From NCBI RefSeq assembly GCF_000004195.4, contig NC_030677.2, positions 44,951,142 to 45,015,141 of the forward strand: DNA of 64,000 bases, read 5' to 3'. The position numbers were made by a program, and so were the translations under genes. Positions within the stretch are counted from its first letter, which is position 1. Every line of letters begins with the position of its first letter. The notes beneath the pieces are model-generated. The model did not search any database and was not told where the DNA came from. It worked only from the letters and a program-made list of their open reading frames with translations. This DNA comes from Xenopus tropicalis (taxonomy: Eukaryota; Chordata; Amphibia; Anura; Pipidae). Shown piece after piece: positions 63,832 through 64,000 of the stretch.

Positions 63832-63851
63832 GTCGGGAGGCTGCCTGACGC

Positions 63852-63869
63852 CTAATGGGGCGCCTGCAT
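63852..63869 (-). promoter_or_regulatory. uORF3 in STOX2 leader (5 codons, MQAPH)
   Basis: ATG at 63869-63867 with TAG at 63854-63852, ending 20 nt before the STOX2 start codon. The start context is weak (C at -3). Confidence 0.4.
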
Positions 63870-63903
63870 GGGACAGGCCTCGGCTCTGCTGCTACTCGCC
63901 CTC

Positions 63904-63948
63904 TCAGCGGAACCTCAGGCGCCCAACATGGGCACTGGCTGCCAACAT
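63904..63948 (-). promoter_or_regulatory. uORF1 in STOX2 leader (14 codons)
   Basis: ATG at 63948-63946 in the context CACCATGT (A at -3) reads MLAASAHVGRLRFR and stops at TGA 63906-63904, 72 nt before the STOX2 ATG. Its start context is better than that of the next two uORFs. It matters only if the transcription start lies upstream of it. Confidence 0.5.
63915..63929 (-). promoter_or_regulatory. uORF2 in STOX2 leader (4 codons, MLGA)
   Basis: ATG at 63929-63927 with TGA at 63917-63915, overlapping uORF1 in another frame. The start context is weak (C at -3). Confidence 0.4.
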
Positions 63949-64000
63949 GGTGCCGCTACCACCTCCTCCGAGGAAGCCGAGGCTGCAGGGCCGCTCGAAT

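Larger units (their letters stand above)
63832..64000 (-). promoter_or_regulatory. STOX2: STOX2 5' leader and GC-rich promoter-proximal region
   Basis: The region is rich in G+C and CpG, unlike the AT-rich remainder, and lies directly upstream of the STOX2 ATG. It probably contains the end of the 5' UTR. No TATA box is evident in the part visible, and the transcription start is not resolvable because the window ends at 64000. It contains three upstream ATGs, each with a stop before the main start. Confidence 0.65.

Overview
The window looks like amphibian, Xenopus-type nuclear DNA. It is AT-rich, has spliced exons with consensus GT/AG borders, and is packed with short inverted-repeat elements (MITEs) of kinds I recognise from Xenopus genomes, such as TTAA-bounded elements starting TTAAAGGMGAACTATACCC. 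The species, and the L or S subgenome if it is X. laevis, cannot be fixed from the sequence alone.

The window holds one protein-coding gene, STOX2 (storkhead box 2), on the minus strand. Its complete coding region is present as four exons: exon 1 (63831-63666), exon 2 (25029-24877), exon 3 (10496-8234) and exon 4 (4849-4651). The splice phases agree at every junction. The joined frame is 2781 nt, or 926 codons plus stop, which is the length I recall for human STOX2. The gene runs right to left. A GC-rich 5' leader with three short upstream ORFs lies at 63832-64000. Then come intron 1 (38.6 kb), intron 2 (14.4 kb), intron 3 (3.4 kb) and a 3' UTR that probably occupies part or all of 1-4650.

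I could support no second gene, tRNA, rRNA or CRISPR array. Almost everything between the exons that I can classify is transposon-derived. Family A comprises foldback elements with ends GGGCTCTGGCACACGGGG, TTA or TAA duplications and internal hairpins around CCACCGGCGATTTACATT. Family B has ends AGSTGGCCATACACG and TWA duplications. Family C has ends related to GGCTACTGCCACATGGGG. Family D comprises TTAA-bounded piggyBac-style MITEs in several subfamilies. Family E has ends CAGGTATGGGATC flanked by TA. There are also hAT-style MITEs, one internally deleted Tc1 element with a family B MITE inside it, two LINE 3' ends and several tRNA-SINE-like remnants.

The most noteworthy observations are these. 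A hAT-type MITE at 35124-35487 has a perfect 8-bp duplication and has amplified a G-rich minisatellite inside itself. MITEs of different families repeatedly sit end to end and share one TTAA or TWA target site. The exon 3 donor site itself supplies an in-frame stop codon. Exon 2 is skippable in frame within the winged-helix domain. Three uORFs precede the STOX2 start. Stretches not named below (for example 20040-22500, 27360-28380, 33670-35110, 38100-40690, 42380-43500, 48060-49540, 54120-55900, 58930-60400 and 61820-63400) are unassigned intronic sequence with only short low-complexity tracts.
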